NCBI GenBank assembly: GCA_036847185.1
Contig: DAIUAM010000012.1
Span: 12,148-76,147 of the forward strand
DNA: 64,000 nucleotides
From: UBA4738 sp002413305
GTDB lineage: Bacteria; Actinomycetota; UBA4738
Direction of reading: 5' to 3'
Positions 33,469 through 41,930 of the stretch are shown one piece after another. Within the stretch, counting starts at the first letter, position 1; every line of letters starts with the position of its first letter. The position numbers were made by a program, and so were the translations under genes. Below the pieces are notes generated by a model. The model was not told where the DNA came from, did no database searches, and worked only from the letters and a program-made list of their open reading frames with translations.

Positions 33469-34173
33469 GTGACGCTCCTGCTACTCATCCGGCACGCGCT
33501 CACGGAGGCGACCGGCAAGCGACTGTCCGGCCAGGCACCCGGGCTCCATCTCACCGACGAGGGCCGCCGGCAGGCGTCCGACGTGGCCGAGCGGCTGCGG
33601 CCGCTGTCGATCGCCGCGGTGTATTCGAGCCCGCTCGAGCGCTGCATGGAGACGGCCGAACCGATCGCCGCGGCGCGAGGCCTCCCGGTGCCCGCAGTCC
33701 CCGACCTCCAGGAGGTTGGCTATGGCCGCTGGACCGGCCGGCCGCTGGCCGTCCTGGCCCGGACCGCGCTCTGGAAGCGCATCCAACAGCAACCTTCGTC
33801 CATCCGCTTCCCCGACGGCGAAACGCTGACGGAGGTCCAGCGCAGGAGCGCGGAAGCGCTCGACGGCCTCGCGGCGAAGCATCCGAAGAGGACGATCGCC
33901 GTGGTCAGCCACGCCGACGTGATCCGCCTGGTCGTGGCGCACTACGCGGGGATCCATGTGGACCTATTCCAGAGGATCATCGTCAGCCCGGCGTCGGTGT
34001 CGGCGATCCTGCTGGGCGACCGGGTCCCCCGGATCGTGCGGCTGAACGACACCGGCGGGATGGCCGACCTGGCCGCTCGCGCCTCCCCCCGGCCGCCGTC
34101 CCCGGACGGCGCGCGCGGCGGGGTGTCATCGAACAAGGGACCGACTTCGAGCCGTCGCCCGCCGCGGGCCTAG
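33469..34173 (+). CDS. MSMEG_4193-type putative phosphomutase (histidine phosphatase superfamily)
   Basis: A 234-aa histidine-phosphatase-fold protein: LLLIRHALTEATGKRLSGQ (catalytic His in RHA rather than RHG), SSPLERCMETAEP and VVSHADVIRLVVAHY. It belongs to the actinobacterial family annotated as MSMEG_4193 putative phosphomutase, which characteristically neighbours DUF3090 and SCO1664 genes, as here. Substrate is unknown. The C-terminal 35 residues are Pro/Ser/Arg-rich. GTG start with a TAnnnT box 6 bp upstream. Confidence 0.85.
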   Translation: MTLLLLIRHALTEATGKRLSGQAPGLHLTDEGRRQASDVAERLRPLSIAAVYSSPLERCMETAEPIAAARGLPVPAVPDLQEVGYGRWTGRPLAVLARTALWKRIQQQPSSIRFPDGETLTEVQRRSAEALDGLAAKHPKRTIAVVSHADVIRLVVAHYAGIHVDLFQRIIVSPASVSAILLGDRVPRIVRLNDTGGMADLAARASPRPPSPDGARGGVSSNKGPTSSRRPPRA

Positions 34174-34176
34174 GAT
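34171..34176 (+). promoter_or_regulatory. -10 element, probable leaderless promoter of the DUF3090 gene
   Basis: TAGGAT, overlapping the end of the phosphomutase gene, is followed by 6 bases and ATG 34183. Leaderless initiation could allow the gene to be transcribed separately from the upstream one. Confidence 0.35.
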
Positions 34177-34182
34177 GGAACC

Positions 34183-34878
34183 ATGCAGATCGACCTCGAT
34201 CCCGTCGACCGCCTCACGGCTGGCGCGGTCGGTGCGCCCGGCGAACGCGTCTTCTACCTTCAAGGTCGCAAGGGCGACCACCTGGTGACGGTGCTGGTCG
34301 AGAAGCAGCAGGTTCAACTGCTCGCCGCCTCGGTCGTCGAGATCCTCTCCCGGGTGGGCAAGGAGACCGGCAAGGGGCCGGCGGATGAGGCGATGGAGCT
34401 CGAGGAGCCTCTCCTCCCCGAATGGCGCGCCGGACGGCTCGCCATCGGTTACCACGAGGACCGCGACCTGCTGCTCCTCGAGGTGGACGAGCTCGTCCCC
34501 GGCGAGGACGACGACGAGGAGGAGGACGGTAACGAGGAGGAGGAAGAGGCCGGTGAGCTGGCCGGGCTGGCCCGGGAGCTCGGGATCACCCCGCTGGAGG
34601 ACGACGAGGAGACCTCGAACGGCCACGGCGGATCGCAGGACGATGACGACGAGCCGGTACCGTTGGACGACCTCGTGGACGACCTCGGGCCGGAGGGCGA
34701 GGAACCCGACAAGGTGCGGTTCTGGGCCACGCGCGAGCAGATGCTCTCCCTGGCTCGGCGAGGTGCCAGCGTCTGCGCGGCCGGCCGCCCCCGGTGCCAG
34801 CTGTGCGGCAACCCGATCGGTCCCGAGGGACACCGCTGCCCGGCCCTGAACGGACACCACGAGCCGGACGAGGCGTGA
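34183..34878 (+). CDS. DUF3090 family protein
   Basis: A 231-aa protein of an actinobacterial family (DUF3090/TIGR03847). The conserved N-terminus reads IDLDPVDRLTAGAVGAPGER, followed by FYLQGRKG, and EKQQVQLLAASVVEILSRV follows. The C-terminus carries REQMLSLARRGASVC and a zinc-ribbon-like CQLCGNPIGPEGHRCP. An unusually long acidic stretch (about residues 106-155, many consecutive Asp/Glu) interrupts the middle. Molecular function is unknown; the gene is conserved next to the phosphomutase and SCO1664-type genes, and its stop overlaps the latter by GTGA. Confidence 0.85.
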   Translation: MQIDLDPVDRLTAGAVGAPGERVFYLQGRKGDHLVTVLVEKQQVQLLAASVVEILSRVGKETGKGPADEAMELEEPLLPEWRAGRLAIGYHEDRDLLLLEVDELVPGEDDDEEEDGNEEEEEAGELAGLARELGITPLEDDEETSNGHGGSQDDDDEPVPLDDLVDDLGPEGEEPDKVRFWATREQMLSLARRGASVCAAGRPRCQLCGNPIGPEGHRCPALNGHHEPDEA

Positions 34879-35615
34879 GCCCGGAGCCCCCCGCTTCGGC
34901 TTCGGCCTCGATCGAGGACACGCTCCACCTCCTTCGGACCGGCGAGCTCCGCCCGCTCGGGCTCATGCCGAACGCATCGAACTACACCTTCCTGGCCGAG
35001 GTCCGCGGGGGCGGACGGACGGCGCTGGCCGTGTACAAGCCCCGGGACGGCGAGGCGCCGCTGTGGGACTTCCCCGAGGGGACGCTGTGCCACCGCGAGG
35101 TGGCCGCGTTCGTCCTGGCCAGGGCTCTGGGATGGCCTGGCGTCCCGCCCACCGTGCTCCGCGACGGGCCGAACGGGGAGGGTTCCGTGCAACTGTTCGT
35201 GGACACGGACCCTCGCGAACACTTCTTCACGTTGCGGGAGACCCGGCTGGATGACTTCCAACCGATCGCCGCGTTCGACGTGGTGGCGAACAACGCCGAT
35301 CGGAAGGGGGGACACTGCCTGCTCGGGTCGGAGGGTTCGATCTGGGTGATCGACCACGGTGTGTGCTTCGCCGTGGAGCCGAAGCTCCGCACGGTGATCT
35401 GGGACTTCGCCGGAGAGCCGCTCCCGCCCGGCCTGGCGTTGGACCTCGCGCGGGTGTGCGGGGAGGTGCGGGCCGGCCCGCTCCGGGACGAGCTGGAACG
35501 GCTCCTGACCGGCCGGGAGGTGGAGGCGATCGGGCGCCGGATCGAGCGGTTCGTCGCCTCCGGCCGCTTCCCCGAGCCGGGCTCACGTAGGGCGTGGCCG
35601 TGGCCACCGGTGTAG
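34875..35615 (+). CDS. SCO1664 family protein (HipA/PI-kinase-like fold)
   Basis: A 246-aa protein of the actinobacterial SCO1664 family. Kinase-like features are the nucleotide-site lysine region LAVYKPRDGEAPLWDFPEG, the HREVAAFVLARALGW helix, a catalytic-loop-like AFDVVANNADRKGGH (D, N, D) and the metal motif VIDHGVCF. This resembles phosphatidylinositol kinase/HipA folds, so a protein or small-molecule kinase is likely, target unknown. GTG 34875 overlaps the DUF3090 stop; the open frame upstream is a shadow. Confidence 0.82.
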   Translation: MSPEPPASASASIEDTLHLLRTGELRPLGLMPNASNYTFLAEVRGGGRTALAVYKPRDGEAPLWDFPEGTLCHREVAAFVLARALGWPGVPPTVLRDGPNGEGSVQLFVDTDPREHFFTLRETRLDDFQPIAAFDVVANNADRKGGHCLLGSEGSIWVIDHGVCFAVEPKLRTVIWDFAGEPLPPGLALDLARVCGEVRAGPLRDELERLLTGREVEAIGRRIERFVASGRFPEPGSRRAWPWPPV

Positions 35616-35658
35616 CGACGTTTCACGGTTCTCCCCCCCGCCGCGTTCTGTAGACGAG

Positions 35659-36171
35659 ATGGGCCCACCGAAGGAAGGATCGAGGCTGCGCAAGCCCATC
35701 CCGCCGTTCCAGGCGTTCCTGGACGCGCACCGGACGGCCGTCTATCGGTTCCTGATGGTGAGCGTGGGACCGAACGAAGCCGACGAATGCTTCCAGGAGA
35801 CGTTCCTGTCGGCACTCCGGGCGTATCCGAGGCTCCGGGACGGTTCGAACCTCCGGGGGTGGGTGCTGGCGATCGCCACCCGGAAGGCCATCGACGCCGC
35901 GCGGGCCCGGAACCGGCGGGCGCTCCCGGTGGCCGATCCGGCCGATGAGGCACCCGCCGCCCTGGCGGTCGAGGCTGCCGATCCGCCTGACGACGACCTG
36001 TGGAAGGCGGTCGCCGGGCTGCCGGTCCGGCAGCGGATGGCGGTGGTTCACCGGTTCGTTTTGGACGAGTCCTACGCGGAGATCGGCGCGGCGATGGGCT
36101 CGACCGAGGAAGCGGCCCGGGCGAACGTGTACCAGGCCCTGAAGAAGTTGAGGGAGGTCGAACCACGATGA
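35659..36171 (+). CDS. ECF-type RNA polymerase sigma factor
   Basis: A 170-aa sigma-70 family factor with region 2 (FLDAHRTAVYRFLMVSVGPN, then EADECFQETFLSALRAYPRL) and region 4 (VAGLPVRQRMAVVHRFVLDE, then SYAEIGAAMGSTEEAARANV), without regions 1 or 3. The stop overlaps the start of an alkyltransferase gene (ATGA), and no anti-sigma gene is adjacent. A role in controlling the DNA-alkylation repair gene behind it is an inference. Confidence 0.87.
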   Translation: MGPPKEGSRLRKPIPPFQAFLDAHRTAVYRFLMVSVGPNEADECFQETFLSALRAYPRLRDGSNLRGWVLAIATRKAIDAARARNRRALPVADPADEAPAALAVEAADPPDDDLWKAVAGLPVRQRMAVVHRFVLDESYAEIGAAMGSTEEAARANVYQALKKLREVEPR

Positions 36172-36782
36172 AGGCGTCCGAGCTGAAGCGGTTGGGAGGG
36201 GGCCGGGAGGCCGAACGGAAGGCACGGGTGGCGGCGGCCGAGCTGGCCGGGGCGGCACGCGACGCTGGGCTGCTCGACGTGGCCTACGCGTTCGCCGACT
36301 CGCCGTTCGGGCCCCTGCTGGTGGCGGTGGGGCGGCATGGGCTGCTCTGCGTGCAGTACCCGAACCACGACTTCGACGCCACGCTCTCGGAGATCGCCCG
36401 GGAGGTTTCGCCCCGGGTCCTGGAGTCGCGGTCGGAGACGGACGAGATCCGGCGGGAGCTGGACGAATACTTCGCCGGCGGCCGGCGATCGTTCGACGTG
36501 CGGGTGGACCTGGCGCTGGTCCACGGGGAGTTCGTGAAGCGGGTGCTCAGGGCGACGGCCCGGATCCCGTTCGGCCGCGTGCTCACCTACCGCGACGTGG
36601 CCACCGAGGCGGGGAACGCGCTCGCGGTGCGGGCGGCGGGCAACGCGCTCGGTTCGAACCCCATCCCGATCGTCGTGCCATGCCACCGGGTGGTGCGGAC
36701 CGGCGGCGGCCTGGGCGGCTACACGGGCGGCCTGGACCGGAAGAAGACGCTGCTCACGATCGAAGGCGTGCTTGGACGCTGA
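36168..36782 (+). CDS. ogt: Methylated-DNA-protein-cysteine methyltransferase
   Basis: A 204-aa suicide repair protein that removes alkyl groups from O6-alkylguanine. The active site is IPIVVPCHRVV with C172, and the DNA-binding helix-turn-helix is RIPFGRVLTYRDVATEAG. The N-terminal about 35 residues (MKASELKRLGGGREAERKAR...) are a charged helical extension not part of the Ogt core; in operons with ECF sigma factors such an extension could contact the sigma factor (speculative). It overlaps the sigma gene by 4 bp and the following oxidoreductase by 11 bp. Confidence 0.9.
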   Translation: MKASELKRLGGGREAERKARVAAAELAGAARDAGLLDVAYAFADSPFGPLLVAVGRHGLLCVQYPNHDFDATLSEIAREVSPRVLESRSETDEIRRELDEYFAGGRRSFDVRVDLALVHGEFVKRVLRATARIPFGRVLTYRDVATEAGNALAVRAAGNALGSNPIPIVVPCHRVVRTGGGLGGYTGGLDRKKTLLTIEGVLGR

Positions 36783-37170
36783 GGAGGCCCGTCGACGGTT
36801 CGGGGCCGCGCGGGTCGGCCGGCTGGCCACGGTGTCCGCGGACGGCACCCCGCATGTCGTGCCGTTCGTGTTCGTCCTGGACGGCGACACGATCTGGTGG
36901 GCGGTCGACCACAAGTCGAAGCGCTCCCGGGAGCTGAAGCGGCTGGACAACATCCGGGCGAACCCGCGGGTGGAAGCGGTGGTGGATGCCTACGACGAGG
37001 ATTGGTCGAGGCTGTGGTGGGTTCGGGCCTCCGGGCAGGCGCGGATCCTGGAGGGCGATCCGATCGCCGTGCAGCTGCTCCGCGCGAAGTATCCGCAGTA
37101 CCGAACCCGCCCGCCGGCCGGTCCTTTCGTGGCCATCGGCGTCGAGCGCTGGTCGGGCTGGGAGGCCTAG
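36772..37170 (+). CDS. PPOX class F420-dependent oxidoreductase (TIGR03668-like)
   Basis: A 132-aa split-barrel flavin/deazaflavin-binding protein of the pyridoxamine-phosphate-oxidase-like superfamily: RVGRLATVSADGTPHVVPFV, TIWWAVDHKSKRSRELKRLD, IRANPRVEAVVDAYDEDW and SRLWWVRASG. It probably uses F420H2, a cofactor of Actinobacteria. TTG start inside the end of ogt. It is the third gene of the sigma-ogt-PPOX unit, and its stop overlaps the convergent FIST gene by 4 bp. Confidence 0.8.
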   Translation: MDAEEARRRFGAARVGRLATVSADGTPHVVPFVFVLDGDTIWWAVDHKSKRSRELKRLDNIRANPRVEAVVDAYDEDWSRLWWVRASGQARILEGDPIAVQLLRAKYPQYRTRPPAGPFVAIGVERWSGWEA

Positions 37171-38348
37171 GACGGCTCGTCGTCGACGAAGATGGCCAGG
37201 CTTGCGGTGAAACCGTGGACGAAGTTCCTCCCGCCCACCGGACCCAGCTCCCCCGCGCAGAAGAACCCCGCCACCGCGCCGCCCACCGCATCCGACACCA
37301 GCCGGGCGTCGTGATCCGGCGAGGCGAACATCCGCGAGCCGCGGCCGTTGCACGTGAACAGCAGCGCGCCGGCCGCCCGGCCGCCAGCGAGCGTCATCCG
37401 CTCCCGCTCCAGCAGCGACCGGAGCTCCTCGTCGGCGGTCGCCGCGTCGCGCACGTGGAACTGGACGGTCTCCCCGACGGCGATCCGGTCCCCGACCGCT
37501 ATCGCCCCGGTCGATGGGTCGACACCGAGCACGCCCCGGATCAGGAAGTCTCCCGTCCCGAACTCGGCCCGATACTCGTCGATCACCCGTCCGACATGCA
37601 GGCCGTTCGAGACGAGCTCTTGGTCGGCCCGGGACAGGCCGGACACGGTCTCCCGGAGGCGCTCCATCGGCGGGCGTCCGCCCAGCTCGAAGAGGAAGTT
37701 CTCTTCGGCCCGCGTCACCACGAACGACTGGCCGATCGGCCGGCAGCCCTGGGACACGAACGTACGGACCGACAGCGACGCCGGGAGACGGACACCAACC
37801 GCCCCCTCCCGGTGGATCTCGCGGTCCCGGAACAGGATCGTCTCGCCCGGCGCGGCGCCCCCGCTGGCGAACCCACCCACGATCGGCGTGCCCGGCAGGT
37901 CGTCGTTCAGGTGACCTAGCAGCAGGTCGGCCGGGAATGTGAACGGGTCGGCCAGGACGATATGGACGGGCGGCGCCGTCCCTCCATCTCCACCGCGGAA
38001 CCGCCAGCCGGCGAACGCGCCCCCTTCGTCGACACGGTGGAAGACCATGTGGAACGACTCGGCCGGGTCGGGCAGGGTCGCCGCCCAGACCGAGACCGCG
38101 GGTTCGCCCTCGATCTCCCGCGAGCCACCCACGATCGACTCGCCGACGCACCCGATCAGGGCGGCGGGCGCCGCGACCCGGTGGACGGCGTCGAGGATGG
38201 CCTCAGCGGGGTCGGCGTGATGGGGCGAGGCGAACAGCAGGACCAGGCCGGCCGGTTCGCCGTGCAACCCACCGACCGCCGCCCAGCTCGCCGCTTCGGC
38301 GGCGGCCACGCCGTCCGGATCGGTCGACACGCCCACGCCCACCCGCAT
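37167..38348 (-). CDS. FIST domain-containing sensory protein
   Basis: A 393-aa protein with FIST_N (about residues 25-210; ALIGCVGESIVGGSREIEGE, GTPIVGGFASGGAAPGETIL) and FIST_C (about 220-375; DFLIRGVLGVDPSTGAIAVG, GALLFTCNGRGSRMF). FIST domains are predicted small-ligand sensors, possibly for amino acids, often paired with kinases or cyclases; here it is a stand-alone gene. Start is ATG 38348. The frame is open for 120 bp more but overlaps the divergent promoter. Confidence 0.82.
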   Translation of the reverse strand: MRVGVGVSTDPDGVAAAEAASWAAVGGLHGEPAGLVLLFASPHHADPAEAILDAVHRVAAPAALIGCVGESIVGGSREIEGEPAVSVWAATLPDPAESFHMVFHRVDEGGAFAGWRFRGGDGGTAPPVHIVLADPFTFPADLLLGHLNDDLPGTPIVGGFASGGAAPGETILFRDREIHREGAVGVRLPASLSVRTFVSQGCRPIGQSFVVTRAEENFLFELGGRPPMERLRETVSGLSRADQELVSNGLHVGRVIDEYRAEFGTGDFLIRGVLGVDPSTGAIAVGDRIAVGETVQFHVRDAATADEELRSLLERERMTLAGGRAAGALLFTCNGRGSRMFASPDHDARLVSDAVGGAVAGFFCAGELGPVGGRNFVHGFTASLAIFVDDEPS

Positions 38349-38401
38349 CGGTGCCGAGCCTACCCCTCCGGCGCCCGTCCTGGCCGGCGCTCCGACTCGG
38401 T

Positions 38402-38431
38402 TTGACACCGGCTTACCCTGTTCGATACCTT
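38402..38431 (+). promoter_or_regulatory. Sigma-A-type promoter of the ArsR-MFS operon
   Basis: -35 TTGACA (38402-38407), an 18-bp spacer and -10 TACCTT (38426-38431), 36 bp before ATG 38468, which is preceded by GAAAGGCGG. It is one of the clearest consensus promoters in the window. Confidence 0.6.
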
Positions 38432-38467
38432 TCGAATCCATCGGACCGATCCCGAAAGGCGGCCGCA

Positions 38468-39559
38468 ATGCGCGTCATGGACTTCACGCGGAGCACACCG
38501 CGACTGGTGGTGGATCTCGACTGGTCTCCCGCCTACGAGCTGCTGATCTCGCTGGCCGCGTTCGCCAGCACCGACATCCAGGCCACCTTCGACTCGGGTC
38601 AGGAGGTGTTCGAGGAACTTCGAACTCGGCTCTCATCCGAGCTGACCGCCGCGCTGGGGCGGCTCGGACCCGAGGGCGGCAAACAGTGGGGGACGGTGAT
38701 GGGTCTGGTCTGGGAGGACCGGGTCCGCGAACCCTCGGACCTGATCGAGCGGATCGAGGGCATGCCCGGGAACGAGTTCGCCCTGATCCTGCTCGGGTCC
38801 CGGTGGCCCACACTGCGGGCGGCCGTACCGCCCCCGCTCTTCGTCCAGGCGTCGCAAGGTGACCACGAGGCGCTCGACCAGCTCGCCACTCTGACCCGAC
38901 AGGTCGAGCCCGAGGTGAAGGACGCAACCGCCAGGATCGGGGTCCTGAAGAAGCTCGGCCCGGAGGCCACCAAGCTGGCCTTCGTGGACGCCCTCCGGCG
39001 ATGGAACGACGAGGTCTTCTCGCGCCAGCGGCCGGAGGTCGAACCGATCCTCCGGCGGGACGTGGAGGCCAAGCGCGCGCTGCTCGGTTCGGTCGAGCCC
39101 GAGAAGCTGATCGAAGCCGCCACCCACGGCCTGCAGTACACGGCGAGCACGTGGACGCGACGGGTCCTGCTGGTCCCGCACGTGGCGATGCGGCCGTGGA
39201 ACGTGATGAACGCCTGGGATGACGTGACGATCGTCTGCTACCCGGCCGACGACGAACCCTCCCCGGCCGACCCCACGGAGCCCCCGGCGCGTTTGGTCCG
39301 GCTCCACAAGGCGCTGGGCGACGAGAAGCGCCTGCGGATGCTGAAGGTGCTGGCCATCTCCGGTGGCGCCACCCTCCAGGAGCTGGCCGGCGCCACCGGA
39401 TTGGCGAAGTCGTCGGCCCACCACCACACGGTGATCCTCCGGTCCGCCGGCCTGCTCAACGTGACGCTGGAGGACAACAGCCGGTACACGCTTCGTCGCG
39501 ACGCGGTGCCCGAGATGTCCGGCTGGCTGGAGGACTTCCTGGAGGGAGGCGGGCGATGA
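38468..39559 (+). CDS. ArsR/winged-helix transcriptional regulator with large N-terminal domain (DUF5937-like)
   Basis: A 363-aa regulator. The C-terminal winged helix is visible (LHKALGDEKRLRMLKVLAIS, TLQELAGATGLAKSSAHHHT, VILRSAGLLNV). The N-terminal about 250 residues resemble the DUF5937-type domain found before actinobacterial HTH_20 modules, of unknown ligand. Its stop overlaps the start of an MFS exporter, so it is probably the local regulator of that transporter and of itself. A consensus promoter lies directly upstream. Confidence 0.8.
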   Translation: MRVMDFTRSTPRLVVDLDWSPAYELLISLAAFASTDIQATFDSGQEVFEELRTRLSSELTAALGRLGPEGGKQWGTVMGLVWEDRVREPSDLIERIEGMPGNEFALILLGSRWPTLRAAVPPPLFVQASQGDHEALDQLATLTRQVEPEVKDATARIGVLKKLGPEATKLAFVDALRRWNDEVFSRQRPEVEPILRRDVEAKRALLGSVEPEKLIEAATHGLQYTASTWTRRVLLVPHVAMRPWNVMNAWDDVTIVCYPADDEPSPADPTEPPARLVRLHKALGDEKRLRMLKVLAISGGATLQELAGATGLAKSSAHHHTVILRSAGLLNVTLEDNSRYTLRRDAVPEMSGWLEDFLEGGGR

Positions 39560-40887
39560 GCGAACCGGCCGTCAGGACCAACCGCTCGCTGTGGCGCCAC
39601 GTGGATTTCATGAAGCTGTGGACCGGCGAGACGGTCAGCCAGCTCGGCACCCAGGTCACCCAGCTGGCCCTCCCGCTCGCCGCGATCCTGGTGCTGAAGG
39701 CGAGCGCGTTCCAGGTCGGCCTGCTGGCCGCGCTGGAGTTCCTGCCGTTCATCCTGTTCGGCCTGCCGGCCGGGGTGTGGGTGGACCGCCTCCGCCGCCG
39801 CCCGGTCCTCATCGCCGGCGACGTGCTCCGGGTGCTGACGCTCGGTTCGATCCCGGTCGCCTACAAGCTGGGCACGCTGCACATCGGCCAGCTCTACGCC
39901 GTGGCCTTCCTGACGGGGATCGGCACGGTGTTCTTCGACGTCGCGTATCAGTCCTACCTGCCCGCGCTGGTCGAACGGGACCAGCTGGTGGACGGCAACG
40001 CCAAGCTCGAGATGAGCCGGTCGGCCGCCCAGCTCGGCGGTCCGGCCCTGGGTGGGTTCCTGGTGCAGCTGTTCAAGGCCCCGGTGGCCATCGCCGCCGA
40101 TGCCGTGAGCTACGTGTGGTCGGCCGCGTTCATCGTGTTCATCCGGCGCCCGGAGCCGCCCATCGACACCCGCGGCGCCGATGGCAAGCACCCGAAGATG
40201 CGCTCCGAGATCGCCGAGGGGTGGCGCTACGTCTGGCGGCACGCGCTGCTCCGGCCCATCGCGTTCTGCACCGCCACCGCGAACCTGTTCGGCCAGATGA
40301 TCTTCGCCCTGTTCGTGCTGTTCGCGGTGCGCTCGCTGCATCTCAAGGCCGGTCAGATCGGGCTGCTGTTCAGTCTGGGGAGCGTGGGCGCCCTGATCGG
40401 TGCGATGGTGGTCCGCCGTTCGGCGGAACGCCTGGGGGTCGGCTCGGCTATCATCGGGTCAATCTTCGTGTCCTCGCTGGCGGCGCTGCTGATCCCGGCC
40501 ACGCCCCGGTCGCTCGCCTTGCCGATGTTGCTCACCGCCCAGTTCTTCTTCGGCTTCGGCGCGGTGATCTACAACAGCAACCAGGTCGGCCTGCGCCAGG
40601 CGATCACCCCGGCCCGGATGCAGGGACGGATGAACGCCACCATGCGGTTCATGGTGTGGGGGACGATCCCGATCGGCTCGTTCGTCGGCGGGATCCTGGG
40701 CAACACCATCGGGATCCGAACCACGATGTGGATCGGGGCGATCGGGGGCCTGCTGGCGGTGGTGCCTCCCCTGCTCTCCCCGGTCCGCCGCCTTGAGCGG
40801 ATACCGGCCCTGCCCGAGGAGTCGGTGGGCGAAGCCCTCGCCGCCGGACATGACGGCCTCCTCGTCGACCACGCCCCGGAGGTGTGA
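39556..40887 (+). CDS. MFS transporter (EntS/macrolide-efflux type, MFS_3)
   Basis: A 443-aa exporter with 10-12 predicted helices. The N-terminal RHVDFMKLWTGETVSQLGTQ, followed by VTQLALPLAAI, and the motif A region GLPAGVWVDRLRRRPVLIAGD are typical of the MFS_3 group that exports siderophores or macrolides. Overlap with the ArsR-type gene (ATGA) implies ligand-controlled efflux. Substrate unknown. Confidence 0.85.
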   Translation: MSEPAVRTNRSLWRHVDFMKLWTGETVSQLGTQVTQLALPLAAILVLKASAFQVGLLAALEFLPFILFGLPAGVWVDRLRRRPVLIAGDVLRVLTLGSIPVAYKLGTLHIGQLYAVAFLTGIGTVFFDVAYQSYLPALVERDQLVDGNAKLEMSRSAAQLGGPALGGFLVQLFKAPVAIAADAVSYVWSAAFIVFIRRPEPPIDTRGADGKHPKMRSEIAEGWRYVWRHALLRPIAFCTATANLFGQMIFALFVLFAVRSLHLKAGQIGLLFSLGSVGALIGAMVVRRSAERLGVGSAIIGSIFVSSLAALLIPATPRSLALPMLLTAQFFFGFGAVIYNSNQVGLRQAITPARMQGRMNATMRFMVWGTIPIGSFVGGILGNTIGIRTTMWIGAIGGLLAVVPPLLSPVRRLERIPALPEESVGEALAAGHDGLLVDHAPEV

Positions 40888-40927
40888 GGGCCGCCCCATT
40901 TCGAGGTGGCCTGTAGCATCGCTGTCG

Positions 40928-41923
40928 ATGGAGAATGCCCCCGGCGACGACCGAACGCCGCAGCTTCCCCGGCCCGACCACGAAGTGAACCCGGGCGGGG
41001 TGCCACCGCCACCCCCCACCGATCCCACGCAGGGACGCACCTCGGGCCTGCTGATGGAGACGTGCTACCGGCATCCGGACATCCGGACCGGTGTGCACTG
41101 CACGCGGTGCGGCCGCCCGATCTGCACGGACTGCATGAACGCCGCGCCGGTCGGCTACCAGTGCCCCGAGTGCCTCGCCGACGCCCGCAAGAGCGGCCCG
41201 CGGCGCCGGGTCAGGATCCGCTTCCTGGTCGGCCGCCCCGGGTCGGTCACCACCGCCATCCTGGCCATCAACATCGCGATGTTCCTGGTCGAATGGGCTA
41301 CCGGCGCCTCGCGCTCGCTGTACTTCGGCGGCAGCGACCAGAAGCTGGTGAACCTGGGGGCGATCTACAGCGGCGGGCAGTTCGGCCCGGGCATCGTGGG
41401 CGGCGAGTACTGGCGTCTGTTCACCGGGATGTTCCTCCACGCCGGGCTGATCCACCTGGCCTTCAACATGTACGCCCTGTACCTGTTCGGCTTCCTCATC
41501 GAGAGCGCTTTCGGGAAGGTTCGGTTCACCCTGCTGTACGTCCTGTGCGGCCTGATGGCCAGCGTGACGTCGTTCGCCTTCGGCACCCCCGGCATCCCCG
41601 CGGTGGGAGCCTCGGGGGCCATCTTCGGCCTGCTGGGGGCATGGGTGGCGTTCAACTTCCGGCGACGGCAGAGCGGACCGAACCGCTTCCAGCTGCAGTG
41701 GGCCGCCATGCTGATCGTGATCAACCTGGTCCTGGGGTTCTCGCTGGCGGGGGTCGACAACCTGGCCCACGTCGGCGGCCTGCTGACGGGGATCGTGGCG
41801 GGCGGACTGGCCGAAGGGATCGGGCCACGCAGCATCCGCAGGCCGGTCCAGGTGGCGGGGTTTGCCGTGATCGTGATCGTGGGGATCGCGCTGACGGCGT
41901 CGCGGGTCGCGGCGCTCCGCTAG
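40928..41923 (+). CDS. Rhomboid family intramembrane serine protease with N-terminal zinc finger
   Basis: A 331-aa protein. A Pro-rich start is followed by a B-box-like zinc finger (CYRHPDIRTGVHCTRCGRPI then CTDCMNAAPVGYQCPEC, about residues 42-80). The rhomboid core follows with WRLFTGMFLHAGLIHLAFNM, the nucleophile Ser in VGASGAIFGLLGAW, and the catalytic His in VDNLAHVGGLLTG. Such zinc-finger rhomboids are common in Actinobacteria; substrates are unknown. A TAGCAT box ends 8 bp before the ATG. Confidence 0.88.
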   Translation: MENAPGDDRTPQLPRPDHEVNPGGVPPPPPTDPTQGRTSGLLMETCYRHPDIRTGVHCTRCGRPICTDCMNAAPVGYQCPECLADARKSGPRRRVRIRFLVGRPGSVTTAILAINIAMFLVEWATGASRSLYFGGSDQKLVNLGAIYSGGQFGPGIVGGEYWRLFTGMFLHAGLIHLAFNMYALYLFGFLIESAFGKVRFTLLYVLCGLMASVTSFAFGTPGIPAVGASGAIFGLLGAWVAFNFRRRQSGPNRFQLQWAAMLIVINLVLGFSLAGVDNLAHVGGLLTGIVAGGLAEGIGPRSIRRPVQVAGFAVIVIVGIALTASRVAALR

Positions 41924-41930
41924 GCCGGGT

